A stretch of 64,000 nt of DNA from Antarctobacter sediminis (GTDB lineage Bacteria; Pseudomonadota; Alphaproteobacteria; Rhodobacterales; Rhodobacteraceae): NCBI RefSeq assembly GCF_019218285.1, contig NZ_JAHUZG010000001.1, positions 248,001 to 312,000 of the forward strand, given 5' to 3'. This document shows, piece after piece, positions 47,140-55,960 of the stretch (the first letter of the stretch is position 1; each line of letters opens with the position of its first letter). Below the pieces are notes generated by a model. The model saw only the letters and a list, made by a program, of their open reading frames with translations. It was not told the DNA's origin and did not search any database. The position numbers and the translations under genes are program-made.

Positions 47140-49497
47140 TCAGGTTTCCATATCCAGCGCCAGCGCATAGGCGACGCGTTCGGTTTCCGTCAGTTCCAGC
47201 GCCAGCGCCTGCCGGTACAGGTCTTCGAATTCGGGCATGCCGTGCAGTTCGGCCGCCTTGGCGCGGTGCCATTCCAGCGCGCGATGATGGGCGGCGCGCA
47301 GGATATCGTCGCGCATCAGCCGGTCATATTCGGCACGGACGCGGGGTATGTTGCGCTTGATCGTGATGTCGCGGTGCACAGACCAGTCCATGCGGATCCA
47401 GTAATTCAACCCGATATTGCGATCCACGTGCAGGGCGCGACCGCGCTGGCGCTTGATGAGAAAGCTCTCGGCGGACCGCAGCGCGTAGTGGTTCAACTGG
47501 ATCAGGTCATAGCCGATCGTCCGCTTGGAACTCCTCCAGCCGTTGCGGATGGCGGCTTCGGTCATGTCATGACCCGATCCGTTGACCCATTTGACCTTGT
47601 CCTCGAACCCTTCGGCCAGCTTGTTCGGCCGGTGGCACGAGATCTTTTCATAAGCGCCGATGTTGCGGAACATCGTCTTGAACCCCCAGACCGTGTGCGG
47701 TTTGGGGCAATACTTCGGGGCGCAGGTGTCGAATTGTTCGATTACGAAACGGTCCTGAAACCGGCGCACACCATTGTGCCCGAACAGCCGCCAAGTCATC
47801 GCCACGTTGGTGGCATCCGGCACCCGGTCGAAAACATCCGCCAGCGTGCCGTTGCCGCAGCGGATGTTGACGAATTCATCCACGTCGATATGGGCGATCC
47901 AGTCGGCCTGCCTGATGACGTCTTCTTGCAGCGCGGCGTCCAGCGCATGCTGTTGCGGGCTTTTGCCTTTCCAGCCGTTGTTGTCACGGTGATGGACGAT
48001 CCCCAGCGCGTCCAGACGATCAAGGATTTCGACCGTGCCATCGGAACAGTCATTGGTGTAGATCAGGAAATTGTCAAAGCCCACGGCCCGGTGATAGGCG
48101 ATCCACTCAAGGATATAAGGGCCTTCGTTCTTCATGCAGCCGACGATGACATTGCCCGTCGATCCCTGTGGCAACACGCGGCGCGGGGCCGGGGCAAAGG
48201 CGGCAGCAAGGTCTTCTTCGTTGACGCGGCCCAGCCGGTTGTGCGGCGCATAGGCGGATCCGTGCAGGCGCGCGAAGTTCTGCTTGGCCTGCGGGGGCAT
48301 GACCTCTTGGGCGGCGTCGGTCAGGGGGGGCGTTTCCGGTTCCGGCACCGAAGCACCGTGCAGATGCGCCAGTTCGGCGGCACGGGCAGCGCGTTCCTCC
48401 TTGTCGCCCTGCGCGATGCGCCAGCGGAACGCCATAAGGTACTGCGTGGCGCGATAGCCGCGCGTCGGGCAGGCCTCTTGCCAGTCACCGCAGATCGGGT
48501 CGGCCTCCATGTCGGCGGGATCCATGCCGGGATGGGCGGCGCAAAGATCCGCGATGTCCGCTTCGAACCGCATGGACAGTTCGGACAGGGCACCGGCAAG
48601 AATGGCTCCGCCGGGAACCTTGATCTCGCCGAGGAAACGTCGCCAAAGCGCGCGCGGCAAAAGAATATCCTGCCGGTCCAGCAGGCGCAGCACCGCATCG
48701 TTGAACAGCCTCGCGCGGGTCAGCCATGGCGCGGCGGGCAGACGCGGCAGATCCTCTGCCTCGGCCTTGCCGATCTGCGCCTTGATGCCAAAGGCCTCAC
48801 AAAGGTCGGTCGTTGCCTCCTCGGACCACAACCTGTCACGGTTGATCGAACGAAACTGTACCGAACCGGTGCCAAAGACCGCTTCCCATTCGTCTTGCAG
48901 CCTTTTGTAATCCAGCCAGAAGTTCGCGCCCTGCACCTCGGGGAACAGGCCCGCCAACGGGGCGGTGTCGGGCCATGTCTCCAGCGCGGCAGAGCGGAAA
49001 TCGGGGGCGTCCAGCAGGCCAAGTTCGAGGTCCAGCGCCCGGGCGCGGCCGTCCAGAACCTGTGCGCCATAACGCGCCACCAACGCCCGCGCCGGTTCGT
49101 CCAGCCAGGCAAGGATGCGAATGTCGGACGAGATCGGGGCCAGCATATCCCGCAGACGTTCCAGTTCGGTACGGTTCGACAGGGAAGTGCCCAGTTGATG
49201 CGCCGACAAGATCAGGCTGTGGGCACCTTCGCGCTCGGCCTCTTGCGCCAGTTGCCGGGTAACATCCTCGCGCAGCGCGGCCTGTTTCCCGGCCAGCATG
49301 AAACCACGGTTAAAACGCAGAACGTCGGGGCGGTCGGCGTCGGTGACGGCCATGAACAGCCGCGTGTGATTGCGGGTGCCGGGGCTGCGGGCATAGAGCA
49401 CGCCTTCATCTTTCAGGCGGCCCCGTTTGGCGTCAAGGATCCTTTGTATTCTGTCGCTGGACGGGCCGTCCGGCCCGATATGTAGATAGATCCGCAT
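47140..49497 (-). CDS. fusion: sulfotransferase-like N-terminus and DxDEF glycosyltransferase C-terminus
   Basis: The 785-residue protein has two parts. Residues 1 to about 250 begin RIYLHIGPDGPSSDRIQRI, which resembles a sulfotransferase PAPS loop (HIGxPKTGTTSIQ) that has lost its lysine-glycine-threonine core, followed by ILAWLDEPARALVARYG. Residues about 430-740 are a glycosyltransferase with VIVGCMKNEGPYILEWIAYHR, NDCSDGTVEIL, DVDEF (about 540) and QLNHYALRSAESFLIK. The start is ATG 49497 or GTG 49500, overlapping the sulfotransferase gene stop. It may bind a sulfated or nucleotide ligand through the N-terminal part. Confidence 0.82.
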   Translation of the reverse strand: MRIYLHIGPDGPSSDRIQRILDAKRGRLKDEGVLYARSPGTRNHTRLFMAVTDADRPDVLRFNRGFMLAGKQAALREDVTRQLAQEAEREGAHSLILSAHQLGTSLSNRTELERLRDMLAPISSDIRILAWLDEPARALVARYGAQVLDGRARALDLELGLLDAPDFRSAALETWPDTAPLAGLFPEVQGANFWLDYKRLQDEWEAVFGTGSVQFRSINRDRLWSEEATTDLCEAFGIKAQIGKAEAEDLPRLPAAPWLTRARLFNDAVLRLLDRQDILLPRALWRRFLGEIKVPGGAILAGALSELSMRFEADIADLCAAHPGMDPADMEADPICGDWQEACPTRGYRATQYLMAFRWRIAQGDKEERAARAAELAHLHGASVPEPETPPLTDAAQEVMPPQAKQNFARLHGSAYAPHNRLGRVNEEDLAAAFAPAPRRVLPQGSTGNVIVGCMKNEGPYILEWIAYHRAVGFDNFLIYTNDCSDGTVEILDRLDALGIVHHRDNNGWKGKSPQQHALDAALQEDVIRQADWIAHIDVDEFVNIRCGNGTLADVFDRVPDATNVAMTWRLFGHNGVRRFQDRFVIEQFDTCAPKYCPKPHTVWGFKTMFRNIGAYEKISCHRPNKLAEGFEDKVKWVNGSGHDMTEAAIRNGWRSSKRTIGYDLIQLNHYALRSAESFLIKRQRGRALHVDRNIGLNYWIRMDWSVHRDITIKRNIPRVRAEYDRLMRDDILRAAHHRALEWHRAKAAELHGMPEFEDLYRQALALELTETERVAYALALDMET

Positions 49498-50174
49498 CAC
49501 ACTGCCCCTCGTGCCGTTTCGGCCTTGTTATTCCTGCCTGTCCGCTTGTCGCGGGTGTTTTCGTTCAGCTTGCCCCACCAGGGCATGTCCATGTCCAGAT
49601 GCCGGGCCAGACGCTCGCGCGCGTCCTTGGCTGCCACCGGAAGTTCCAGATAGCGCGGATCCTCGCCAAAGAGGTCGCGCAGCATGTCGTAATGGCCTTC
49701 GATCCAGCGGATGCGCTGATCGTCATCGGCCCCATAGCCCGCAGGCAGGCCCGGGATTGGCCCGGTGGGCAGGCGGTCATTGCCAAGGTTGCCCCAGCGC
49801 CGCATGGATTCCGACGTCTCCGAAGGTGGCCGCCATGTGGCCACGAACAAGAGATCCGGCCGGGCAAGGCGCATCGCCTTGATCATCGCATAATCGCACT
49901 GAGGCCACATCGAAGCCGCGCCGTTCAACACGCTGATCTCTGTCAGCGCGTCGTATAGCCCGTCAAGATGGGCAAAGGGATCGCCGGTTTCGAAGTACCC
50001 ATTGTATAGCTGCCGGGCGATGTAGGTCCCGCCAAGTCCGGGGGTGCGGGTGTGAACGCGGCGGACCTTGTGATCTGCCGCCCGCCAGCCAGCCTGTTCC
50101 AGCGCATGGGCCAGCGTCGTGGTGCCCGTCTTGGGCAGGCCGAGATTGACCAGCTTGACCTTGAGATCGCTCAT
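49497..50174 (-). CDS. sulfotransferase family protein
   Basis: The 225-residue protein has an intact 5'-phosphosulfate loop, LGLPKTGTTTLAHAL (residues 11-25), followed by a helix and the downstream FVATWRPPSETSESM, whose position fits the 3'-phosphate-binding region. It would transfer sulfate from PAPS to a glycan or lipid. Both ends overlap neighbours by 4 bases or so, so it is co-translated with the two glycosyltransferases. Confidence 0.82.
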   Translation of the reverse strand: MSDLKVKLVNLGLPKTGTTTLAHALEQAGWRAADHKVRRVHTRTPGLGGTYIARQLYNGYFETGDPFAHLDGLYDALTEISVLNGAASMWPQCDYAMIKAMRLARPDLLFVATWRPPSETSESMRRWGNLGNDRLPTGPIPGLPAGYGADDDQRIRWIEGHYDMLRDLFGEDPRYLELPVAAKDARERLARHLDMDMPWWGKLNENTRDKRTGRNNKAETARGAV

Positions 50175-51238
50175 AGCCCCAGCGCCTCCATCAACTCGGC
50201 CTCGCCCGGGGGCAGCGCGGGCAGCGCCGCAAGATGGGCATACATCTCGGCATAGGCGGGCTGGGTCATCAGGGCATCGCGTTTCTCGCGGTGCAGACGG
50301 ACACACTCACCATGCAGTCGCGCGATTTTCGGGTCCGATTTGATCCTGTCCAGCGCATCTTCCAACGCGGGCAAATAGCGGAGGATCGAGCGGTCCTCAT
50401 ATCCCGCATCATTGCGTTCGCGCCAGTAGGTGTCATCGAACACGCGGCCTTCGCGGTTGACGTCGCCCCGGTCGTTCTTGACGAGATAGCTGTCCAGCGA
50501 GCGCAGGGCATAATGGTTCAGCGTGGCGAACTGGCGGCTGCCGGCTGCGGGAAACTTGCGGATGCGGCGCGGGTTGTCCGCCGTCAGGAACTTTGGCGGC
50601 ACCCTGCGGCCTGAGGCATCGGTCCAGTCCGGTCGCCTGTCCTCGGGCAGGGACTTGCGAAAGAAGGGCCGATGCGCGCCAAAATATTGCAGCGGGAAAT
50701 CGTGGCGGACGAGGCTTTTGACCTCGATCGAGGTTTCGGCACACCAGATGTCGGGATTATGCGAGCGCATGAACTGCGCGATCACCGGACGGTCGACGAA
50801 ATCCGCGACCCCGTCACTGGCGAAGAACTGAAAGTTGATCGAAATGGCCTGCGGGTCGCCACAGGCCGCGATCAGGGCCGGGATCGTATGGTCGCCCACG
50901 TGGACGTTCAGGAACTCATCCACATCGGCGATCCAGACCCAATCCGCCTGCCGCACCACCGGATGTTTCGCGGCGGCCTTCAGCGCTTCCATCTGGTAAT
51001 TGCGGCCCTCCGCCGGGTTGGGGAGATGCACAACATTGCCGATGTCCGGGTGCGGGCTGGCCGCCAGCGCATCCAGCAAGCGATCCGTGCCATCGGTGCA
51101 ATCGTTGGAATAAAACAGGAAATCGGTGACACCCAGTAGGCAATGAAAAGCCATCCACTCCAACAGGAATGGTCCTTCGTTCTTGACGCAGGTCACAGCG
51201 GTGATGCGCCGCGTGGCGCCCGCTTTGATGTCAGCCAT
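50171..51238 (-). CDS. glycosyltransferase family 2-like protein (DxDEF type), first gene of cluster
   Basis: The 355-residue protein has ITAVTCVKNEGPFLLEWMAFH, NDCTDGTDRLLDAL and DVDEF (about residue 107), then TLNHYALRSLDSYLVKNDRG. It is a paralogue of the transferases at 46086 and in the C-terminal half of 47140. I chose the ATG giving MADIKAGATRR, which leaves about 170 bases for a promoter shared with the divergent moxR gene. It is the head of the cluster. Confidence 0.86.
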   Translation of the reverse strand: MADIKAGATRRITAVTCVKNEGPFLLEWMAFHCLLGVTDFLFYSNDCTDGTDRLLDALAASPHPDIGNVVHLPNPAEGRNYQMEALKAAAKHPVVRQADWVWIADVDEFLNVHVGDHTIPALIAACGDPQAISINFQFFASDGVADFVDRPVIAQFMRSHNPDIWCAETSIEVKSLVRHDFPLQYFGAHRPFFRKSLPEDRRPDWTDASGRRVPPKFLTADNPRRIRKFPAAGSRQFATLNHYALRSLDSYLVKNDRGDVNREGRVFDDTYWRERNDAGYEDRSILRYLPALEDALDRIKSDPKIARLHGECVRLHREKRDALMTQPAYAEMYAHLAALPALPPGEAELMEALGL

Positions 51239-51406
51239 GTCTGCTCGTCTGCCTGATCTCCGGGTTTGCCCCGGTTTTATACCGCGAATCATGACATTCC
51301 GTGAGCAACCCGTCAATCCATGCCAAGGTCAAGAGCCCGGGGGCGTGACTTCCGTCCTATTGACGGCCCTCGCAGGGCTTGGGAAACCGGGGGCAGGAGG
51401 ACCGCC

Positions 51407-52315
51407 ATGACATTGCCTGCATCCATCGACGACGTTCAGGAAACGCTTGGGAACACGGGCTATGTCTGTGGCCGGGCGCTTGCCACCGTCGTGTTCCTGT
51501 CGCTGCGCCTTGGGCGGCCTCTGTTCCTCGAGGGGGAGGCCGGCGTCGGCAAGACCGAGATCGCCAAGGCGCTGGCCAAGGCGCTGGGGCGGCGTTTGAT
51601 CCGGCTGCAATGTTACGAGGGGCTGGATGCCTCCAGCGCGGTCTACGAATGGAACTTTCCGGCGCAGATGATCGCCATTCGCACTGCCGAGGCACAGGGC
51701 AGCGCCGACCGGGACGTTCTGAACCGCGAACTGTTCGGGCCGGACTACCTGATCGAACGTCCGCTGTTGCAGGCCATGCGACCGGATGAGAACGGCGCGC
51801 CCATCCTGCTGATCGACGAACTGGACCGCACCGATGAACCTTTCGAGGCCTTCCTGCTGGAGGCGCTGAGCGACTTTCAGGTGACGATCCCCGAAATCGG
51901 CACCATCCAGGCGCCCGAGCCGCCGATCGTGATCCTGACCTCGAACCGCACGCGCGAGGTGCATGACGCGCTCAAACGGCGCTGCCTGTATCACTGGGTG
52001 GATTACCCGGACTTCGCGCGCGAGGTGGAAATCCTCAATGCCCGCGAACCGGGCGTGGCCGAAACCCTCAGCCGCGAGATCGTGGCCTTTGTTCAGTCGC
52101 TGCGCACCGAAGACATCTTCAAGAAACCGGGCGTGGCGGAAACCATCGACTGGGCCAAGTGCCTGCTGGCACTGGACGTGGTGGACCTGTCGCCCGAAGT
52201 GATCAGCGACACGCTGGGCGCGATCCTGAAATACCAGGACGACATCGCCAAGATCGAAGGCGGCGAAGCCAAGCGCATCCTCGACGAGGCCAAGGCCAGT
52301 ATCGAGGCGGCATGA
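51407..52315 (+). CDS. MoxR family AAA+ ATPase
   Basis: MoxR ATPases are chaperone-like and usually work with a VWA-domain partner to insert metals or assemble complexes. The 302-residue protein has Walker A EGEAGVGKTEIAKAL, the segment LIRLQCYEGLDASSAVYEW, Walker B ILLIDELDR and the sensor ILTSNRTREVHDALKRRCL. The ATG has a GGAGG site. It precedes the VWA gene at 52960, with two small possible ORFs between. Divergent from the glycosyltransferase cluster. Confidence 0.93.
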   Translation: MTLPASIDDVQETLGNTGYVCGRALATVVFLSLRLGRPLFLEGEAGVGKTEIAKALAKALGRRLIRLQCYEGLDASSAVYEWNFPAQMIAIRTAEAQGSADRDVLNRELFGPDYLIERPLLQAMRPDENGAPILLIDELDRTDEPFEAFLLEALSDFQVTIPEIGTIQAPEPPIVILTSNRTREVHDALKRRCLYHWVDYPDFAREVEILNAREPGVAETLSREIVAFVQSLRTEDIFKKPGVAETIDWAKCLLALDVVDLSPEVISDTLGAILKYQDDIAKIEGGEAKRILDEAKASIEAA

Positions 52316-52704
52316 ACCTGTTCCGCCCAACCGGCCTGAAGGACCTGCAAGTGGCCAGGGATGCCGGATGGAGCGCCCGGCCCGCGTACCGGCCGGACCG
52401 GTCCACTTTCTACCCGGTCACATCGCAACGCTCCGCTGAACAGATCGCGCTAGACCGAACCTCCGTTCTGCCAGCCTCGGATGGTCCGGGGCCTGTAACC
52501 CGCTTTGCAACTTCCATGGACTGCGCGGCTGGCCATCCGGGTCATCTGGCTGGCTCCAAGGAAGATGACGAACCGCGGGTCGCTGCGGATGCGCTTTCCG
52601 CGTCCAAAACCAAACCTGTCGAGCCGGTCTCGGTTGCGTTGCCGTACCGGTTCAAACAACCAACCTCCTCGAAAAAGCCCATGAAAAGGGTGGAACCGAG
52701 ATGA
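52312..52704 (+). CDS. small protein, N-terminus like ADP-ribosylation/crystallin J1 proteins, diverged C-terminus
   Basis: The 130-residue frame starts by ATGA overlap with moxR. Its first 60 residues (LFRPTGLKDLQVARDAGW, then TFYPVTSQRSAEQIALD and PGPVTRF) follow the pattern I remember for proteins annotated ADP-ribosylation/crystallin J1. The expected C-terminal half is missing, and the remaining 65 residues are low in structure. I checked the other frames and did not find the missing part, so it may be a decayed or reshaped gene. A chance frame cannot be excluded. Confidence 0.42.
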   Translation: MNLFRPTGLKDLQVARDAGWSARPAYRPDRSTFYPVTSQRSAEQIALDRTSVLPASDGPGPVTRFATSMDCAAGHPGHLAGSKEDDEPRVAADALSASKTKPVEPVSVALPYRFKQPTSSKKPMKRVEPR

Positions 52705-52967
52705 TCAGTGCCACCACACCCCCGGCGCGGCGGCGCAAGCTCCTCCGCCCCCACGGGCAGAACGTCCCGCGACGATACGGTTCCAAGGATCTGCCAGAGA
52801 TCGGATTATACAATTGCCAGAAGGATCAGGCGCGCCACGCCCTTGGGATCGGGTTTGACGCGGCCACGCAGGATGCGCTGATGTTTCTTCTTGGTCAAAA
52901 TACCTCTCCGGGGGTCCGGGGGTGGAAAACCCCCGGGGTTTGCCAAAGGCGAAATCAGGATGCCTGA
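52701..52967 (+). CDS. doubtful small ORF between moxR and the VWA gene
   Basis: An 88-residue frame starts at an ATG overlapping the previous stop (ATGA) and ends 8 bases inside the VWA gene. It has no family pattern, a basic start (ARRRKLLRPHG), and its last third is the dispersed repeat. The overlap chain is the only argument for translation; most likely it is not a protein gene. Confidence 0.2.
   Translation: MISATTPPARRRKLLRPHGQNVPRRYGSKDLPEIGLYNCQKDQARHALGIGFDAATQDALMFLLGQNTSPGVRGWKTPGVCQRRNQDA
52881..52942 (-). repeat. copy of the dispersed intergenic repeat plus hairpin
   Basis: On the minus strand GAGAGGTATTTTGACCAAGA followed by AGAAAC resembles the inner arms at 34373 and 34446. 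Next to it CCGGGGGT and ACCCCCGG (52917-52937) form a strong hairpin just before the VWA gene start, which could limit read-through from moxR. Confidence 0.55.
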
Positions 52968-54210
52968 ATACCTGCCGCTCGAAATTCCCGAAAACCCGCG
53001 CCTTGCGCAGAACATCATCCACTTCGCCAGGGCTTTGCGTCGCGCGGGCCTTCCGGTGGGACCGGGCCGGGTAATCGACGCGATCCGCGCGGTCGAGGCG
53101 GCAGGCTTTACCGAGCGGATGGATTTCTACTGGACGCTGCATGCCTGTTTCGTGAACCGGCCCGAACATAGGGTCGTCTTTGCGCAGATCTTTCGGCTGT
53201 ACTGGCGCGATCCACGTTTCCTTGAACAAATGATGTCGATGATGCTGCCCGCCATTCGCGGCGTGCAGGAGGAACGCAGCGCGGTGGCGGCCGAGAAACG
53301 CGCAGCTCAGGCCCTGCTGGGCGACCAGCTGCCTGAGATGCCCGAGGAGGAAGAGCAGGAAGAGGCCACCAAGGTCGAGGTGGATGCCTCGATGACCATG
53401 TCCGTCGAGGAAAAGCTGCGCAGCCTCGATTTCGAACAGATGTCGACCGAGGAAATCGCACAGGCCAAGCGGATGCTGGCGCGGTTGACCCTGCCGGTGA
53501 AACCGATCGAAAGCCGCCGTCTGATGGGCGCTCATCTTGGGCACCGCATGGATGCGCGCAAGACGATCCGAGATGCCCTGCGCAAGGGAGGTGAGATCCA
53601 GTCCATTGCGCGGGCGAAACGGCGGCCACGCTGGCCCAACCTGGTGGTCCTTTGCGACATTTCCGGCTCCATGAGCCAATACAGCCGCATGGTGCTGCAT
53701 TTCCTGCACGCTGTTGCGAATGAAAAGGGGCAGGGTTGGGCCAAGGTCCACGCCTTCACCTTTGGCACGCGGTTGACCAATATCACCCGCCATCTTGCCA
53801 CCCGTGACGTCGATGCGGCGCTGAAGGCCGCCGGGGCCGAGGCGCAGGATTGGGAGGGCGGCACGCGGATCGGCCAGTGCCTGCACGCCTTCAACCGGGA
53901 CTGGTCGCGCCGGGTCATGGGGCAGGGGGCTGTCGTTTTGCTGATCACTGACGGTCTGGACCGGGACGATGCGGGCGCGCTTGAGAAAGAGATGGAGCGC
54001 CTGCACCTGTCCTCGCGTCGGCTGATCTGGCTGAACCCCTTGTTGCGCTGGGACGGTTTTGCGCCCAAGGCCACGGGTATCCGCGCCATGCTGCCTCATG
54101 TGGACAGCTTTCGGGCAGGGCATTCCATCGCGTCGCTGGAGGATCTGGCCGAGACAATCTCGCGTCAGGATGATCTGGGCGAAAAGACCCGATTGATGCA
54201 GATGCTCTAG
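52960..54210 (+). CDS. CoxE-like VWA domain protein
   Basis: This is the likely partner of the MoxR ATPase. The 416-residue protein has an N-terminal helical part, an acidic segment (PEEEEQEEATKVE) and a C-terminal von Willebrand A domain with the MIDAS residues DISGSMS (about residue 233), the threonine in GGTRIG and the aspartate in LLITDGLD. CoxE-type proteins help insert metal cofactors, as in CO dehydrogenase; no such enzyme is nearby, so the client is unknown. I chose the ATG giving MPEYLPLEIPENP because the longer frame runs into the repeat. Confidence 0.92.
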   Translation: MPEYLPLEIPENPRLAQNIIHFARALRRAGLPVGPGRVIDAIRAVEAAGFTERMDFYWTLHACFVNRPEHRVVFAQIFRLYWRDPRFLEQMMSMMLPAIRGVQEERSAVAAEKRAAQALLGDQLPEMPEEEEQEEATKVEVDASMTMSVEEKLRSLDFEQMSTEEIAQAKRMLARLTLPVKPIESRRLMGAHLGHRMDARKTIRDALRKGGEIQSIARAKRRPRWPNLVVLCDISGSMSQYSRMVLHFLHAVANEKGQGWAKVHAFTFGTRLTNITRHLATRDVDAALKAAGAEAQDWEGGTRIGQCLHAFNRDWSRRVMGQGAVVLLITDGLDRDDAGALEKEMERLHLSSRRLIWLNPLLRWDGFAPKATGIRAMLPHVDSFRAGHSIASLEDLAETISRQDDLGEKTRLMQML

Positions 54211-54308
54211 GCGGCGGACCGCCGAAGCGGCGCATTGAGGGAAACATTGCCGCCAGTTGTGCGTTTTCTTGCCAATCCCCATCCGGGGAAGGTGGAAAGG
54301 AGACAGCG

Positions 54309-55937
54309 ATGACCCCCATTCGCAATGCCACGGCGCTTGCCGGTGTACTGACCCTCGTGATCGGAGGCCCGGCGCTGGCGCAGGGCCAGAACGGCGATGC
54401 CGGTGCCGCTGCCAAGCTGCCTCAGCGACAGCTTGAGATGCTGAACGAACTTTGCAAGCTGGGCACAGAGGCACCGCAGGGTTTTGCCTGCGATGCCATT
54501 GCCGAGGCGCTTGCCGGTGGTCAGGCGGACAAGCCCGATCCCGAGGCACCCGAAGCAGATGCCAAGGTCGATCCGGCAGAGGCGCTGAAACCCAAGGACG
54601 CAACCGAAGACAAGGCAGAGGATCCGGCCCCCAAAACGGCCGACCCCGCGCCGGAAGTCGTCGACCCAGCACCCGAAACGGTCGAACCGGCCCCCGAGGC
54701 AGCAGACCCCGCACCCGAAGTTGCCGAACCTGATCCGGAACCGGCGGACCCCGCCCCGGAGGTTGTCGAACCGGCCCCGGAACCCGAGGCAGGCGACGCG
54801 CCAAGGGTTGCGGATACCCCGGACCCCGCAGCGGAAAGCGACGGTCCCGATCCGCAGGCGCAGATCGACTCGTTGCGCCGCCTGTTGGAAAGTCCGCCCG
54901 CTGCGGCTGCTGCCAGCCCACGGGATGGCGGAGAGCTTGTCGAGGAAAAGCTCGACGCAGAAGATGTGCGCCGGTCGAGCGAGGATTTCACAACCGGACT
55001 GGACGGCAAGGTGAAACCGGATGCCGAGGCCAAGAAGTCGGATGATGACGATGGCCTGTCGCCGCTGGCAAAGGCTGCGATTGTCGGTCTGGGCGCTGTC
55101 GCCCTGTCCGAGATCCTTGGTGAAAATGACAGGGTCGTATCGAACTCCGGCGACCGTGTGGTTGTTGAACAGGACGGGCAATTCCGCGTCCTGCGCAATG
55201 ACGACGTGCTGTTGCGCCGACCGGGGGCCGAGGTTGAAACCCGCAGCTTCGAGGACGGGTCGACGCGAACCCGTGTGACCTACGAAGACGGCACAGTGGT
55301 CACCACGATCCGCGCCGCTGATGGGCGCGTCCTGCGCCGCGTGCGCCAGTTGGCAGACGGGACAGAGGTTGTTCTGTTTGACGATACGCAATCCAGCCCG
55401 CGGGTAGAGATCAGCGAACTGCCAAGGGTCGAGACACGCAGCCGTGTCGATTACCGCGATACGGATGCGGATTCGCTTGCCCGGGCTTTGGCGGCCACAG
55501 GCGCGTCCGACATCAACCGCCGCTTTTCGCTGGCTCAGGTGCGCAACATCGATGCGGTGCGTCACCTCGTGCCCGAGATCACGGTGGACACGATCAACTT
55601 TGAAACCAATTCGGCGGCGATCCGTCCCGAAGAGGCCCGTGACCTTGCCGCGCTCGGTGATGCAATGCGAAGCGCCATCGCCCGCAATCCGGCAGAGGTA
55701 TTCCTGATCGAAGGGCACACGGACGCTGTGGGCAGCTTTGCCTACAACCTTGCCCTGTCGGACCGTCGCGCGGAATCCGTGGCACTGGCATTGACCGAGT
55801 ATTTCGACGTCCCGCCAGAGAACATGGTTCTGCAAGGCTATGGTGAAGGCGATCTGTTGATCCGTACAGATGACGCGGAACGCGCCAATCGCCGTGCCGC
55901 CGTGCGTCGCATCACGCCGTTGCTGACCGGGCAGTAA
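54309..55937 (+). CDS. OmpA-family outer-membrane/peptidoglycan-binding protein with acidic Pro-rich linker
   Basis: The 542-residue protein has a signal peptide (cleavage after GGPALAQ), a linker of short repeats such as DPAPEVVDPAPETVEPAPE (about residues 100-165, strongly acidic), a hydrophobic helix (PLAKAAIVGLGAVALSEIL), and a conserved block GDRVVVEQDGQFRVLRNDDV to DGTEVVLFDDT. The C-terminal OmpA domain has TVDTINFETNSAAIRPEEA, IEGHTDAVG, LSDRRAESVA and GYGEGDLL, which bind peptidoglycan. It is a paralogue of the next gene. A terminator separates the two. Confidence 0.92.
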   Translation: MTPIRNATALAGVLTLVIGGPALAQGQNGDAGAAAKLPQRQLEMLNELCKLGTEAPQGFACDAIAEALAGGQADKPDPEAPEADAKVDPAEALKPKDATEDKAEDPAPKTADPAPEVVDPAPETVEPAPEAADPAPEVAEPDPEPADPAPEVVEPAPEPEAGDAPRVADTPDPAAESDGPDPQAQIDSLRRLLESPPAAAAASPRDGGELVEEKLDAEDVRRSSEDFTTGLDGKVKPDAEAKKSDDDDGLSPLAKAAIVGLGAVALSEILGENDRVVSNSGDRVVVEQDGQFRVLRNDDVLLRRPGAEVETRSFEDGSTRTRVTYEDGTVVTTIRAADGRVLRRVRQLADGTEVVLFDDTQSSPRVEISELPRVETRSRVDYRDTDADSLARALAATGASDINRRFSLAQVRNIDAVRHLVPEITVDTINFETNSAAIRPEEARDLAALGDAMRSAIARNPAEVFLIEGHTDAVGSFAYNLALSDRRAESVALALTEYFDVPPENMVLQGYGEGDLLIRTDDAERANRRAAVRRITPLLTGQ

Positions 55938-55960
55938 GCCGCCCCTGACAGACCCCGAAA

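Noticed and set aside
54640-54800. Possible CRISPR or tandem DNA repeat
   Set aside because: The periodicity comes from codons for the Pro-Ala-Pro-Glu linker of an OmpA protein; units are short and unequal, without spacers.
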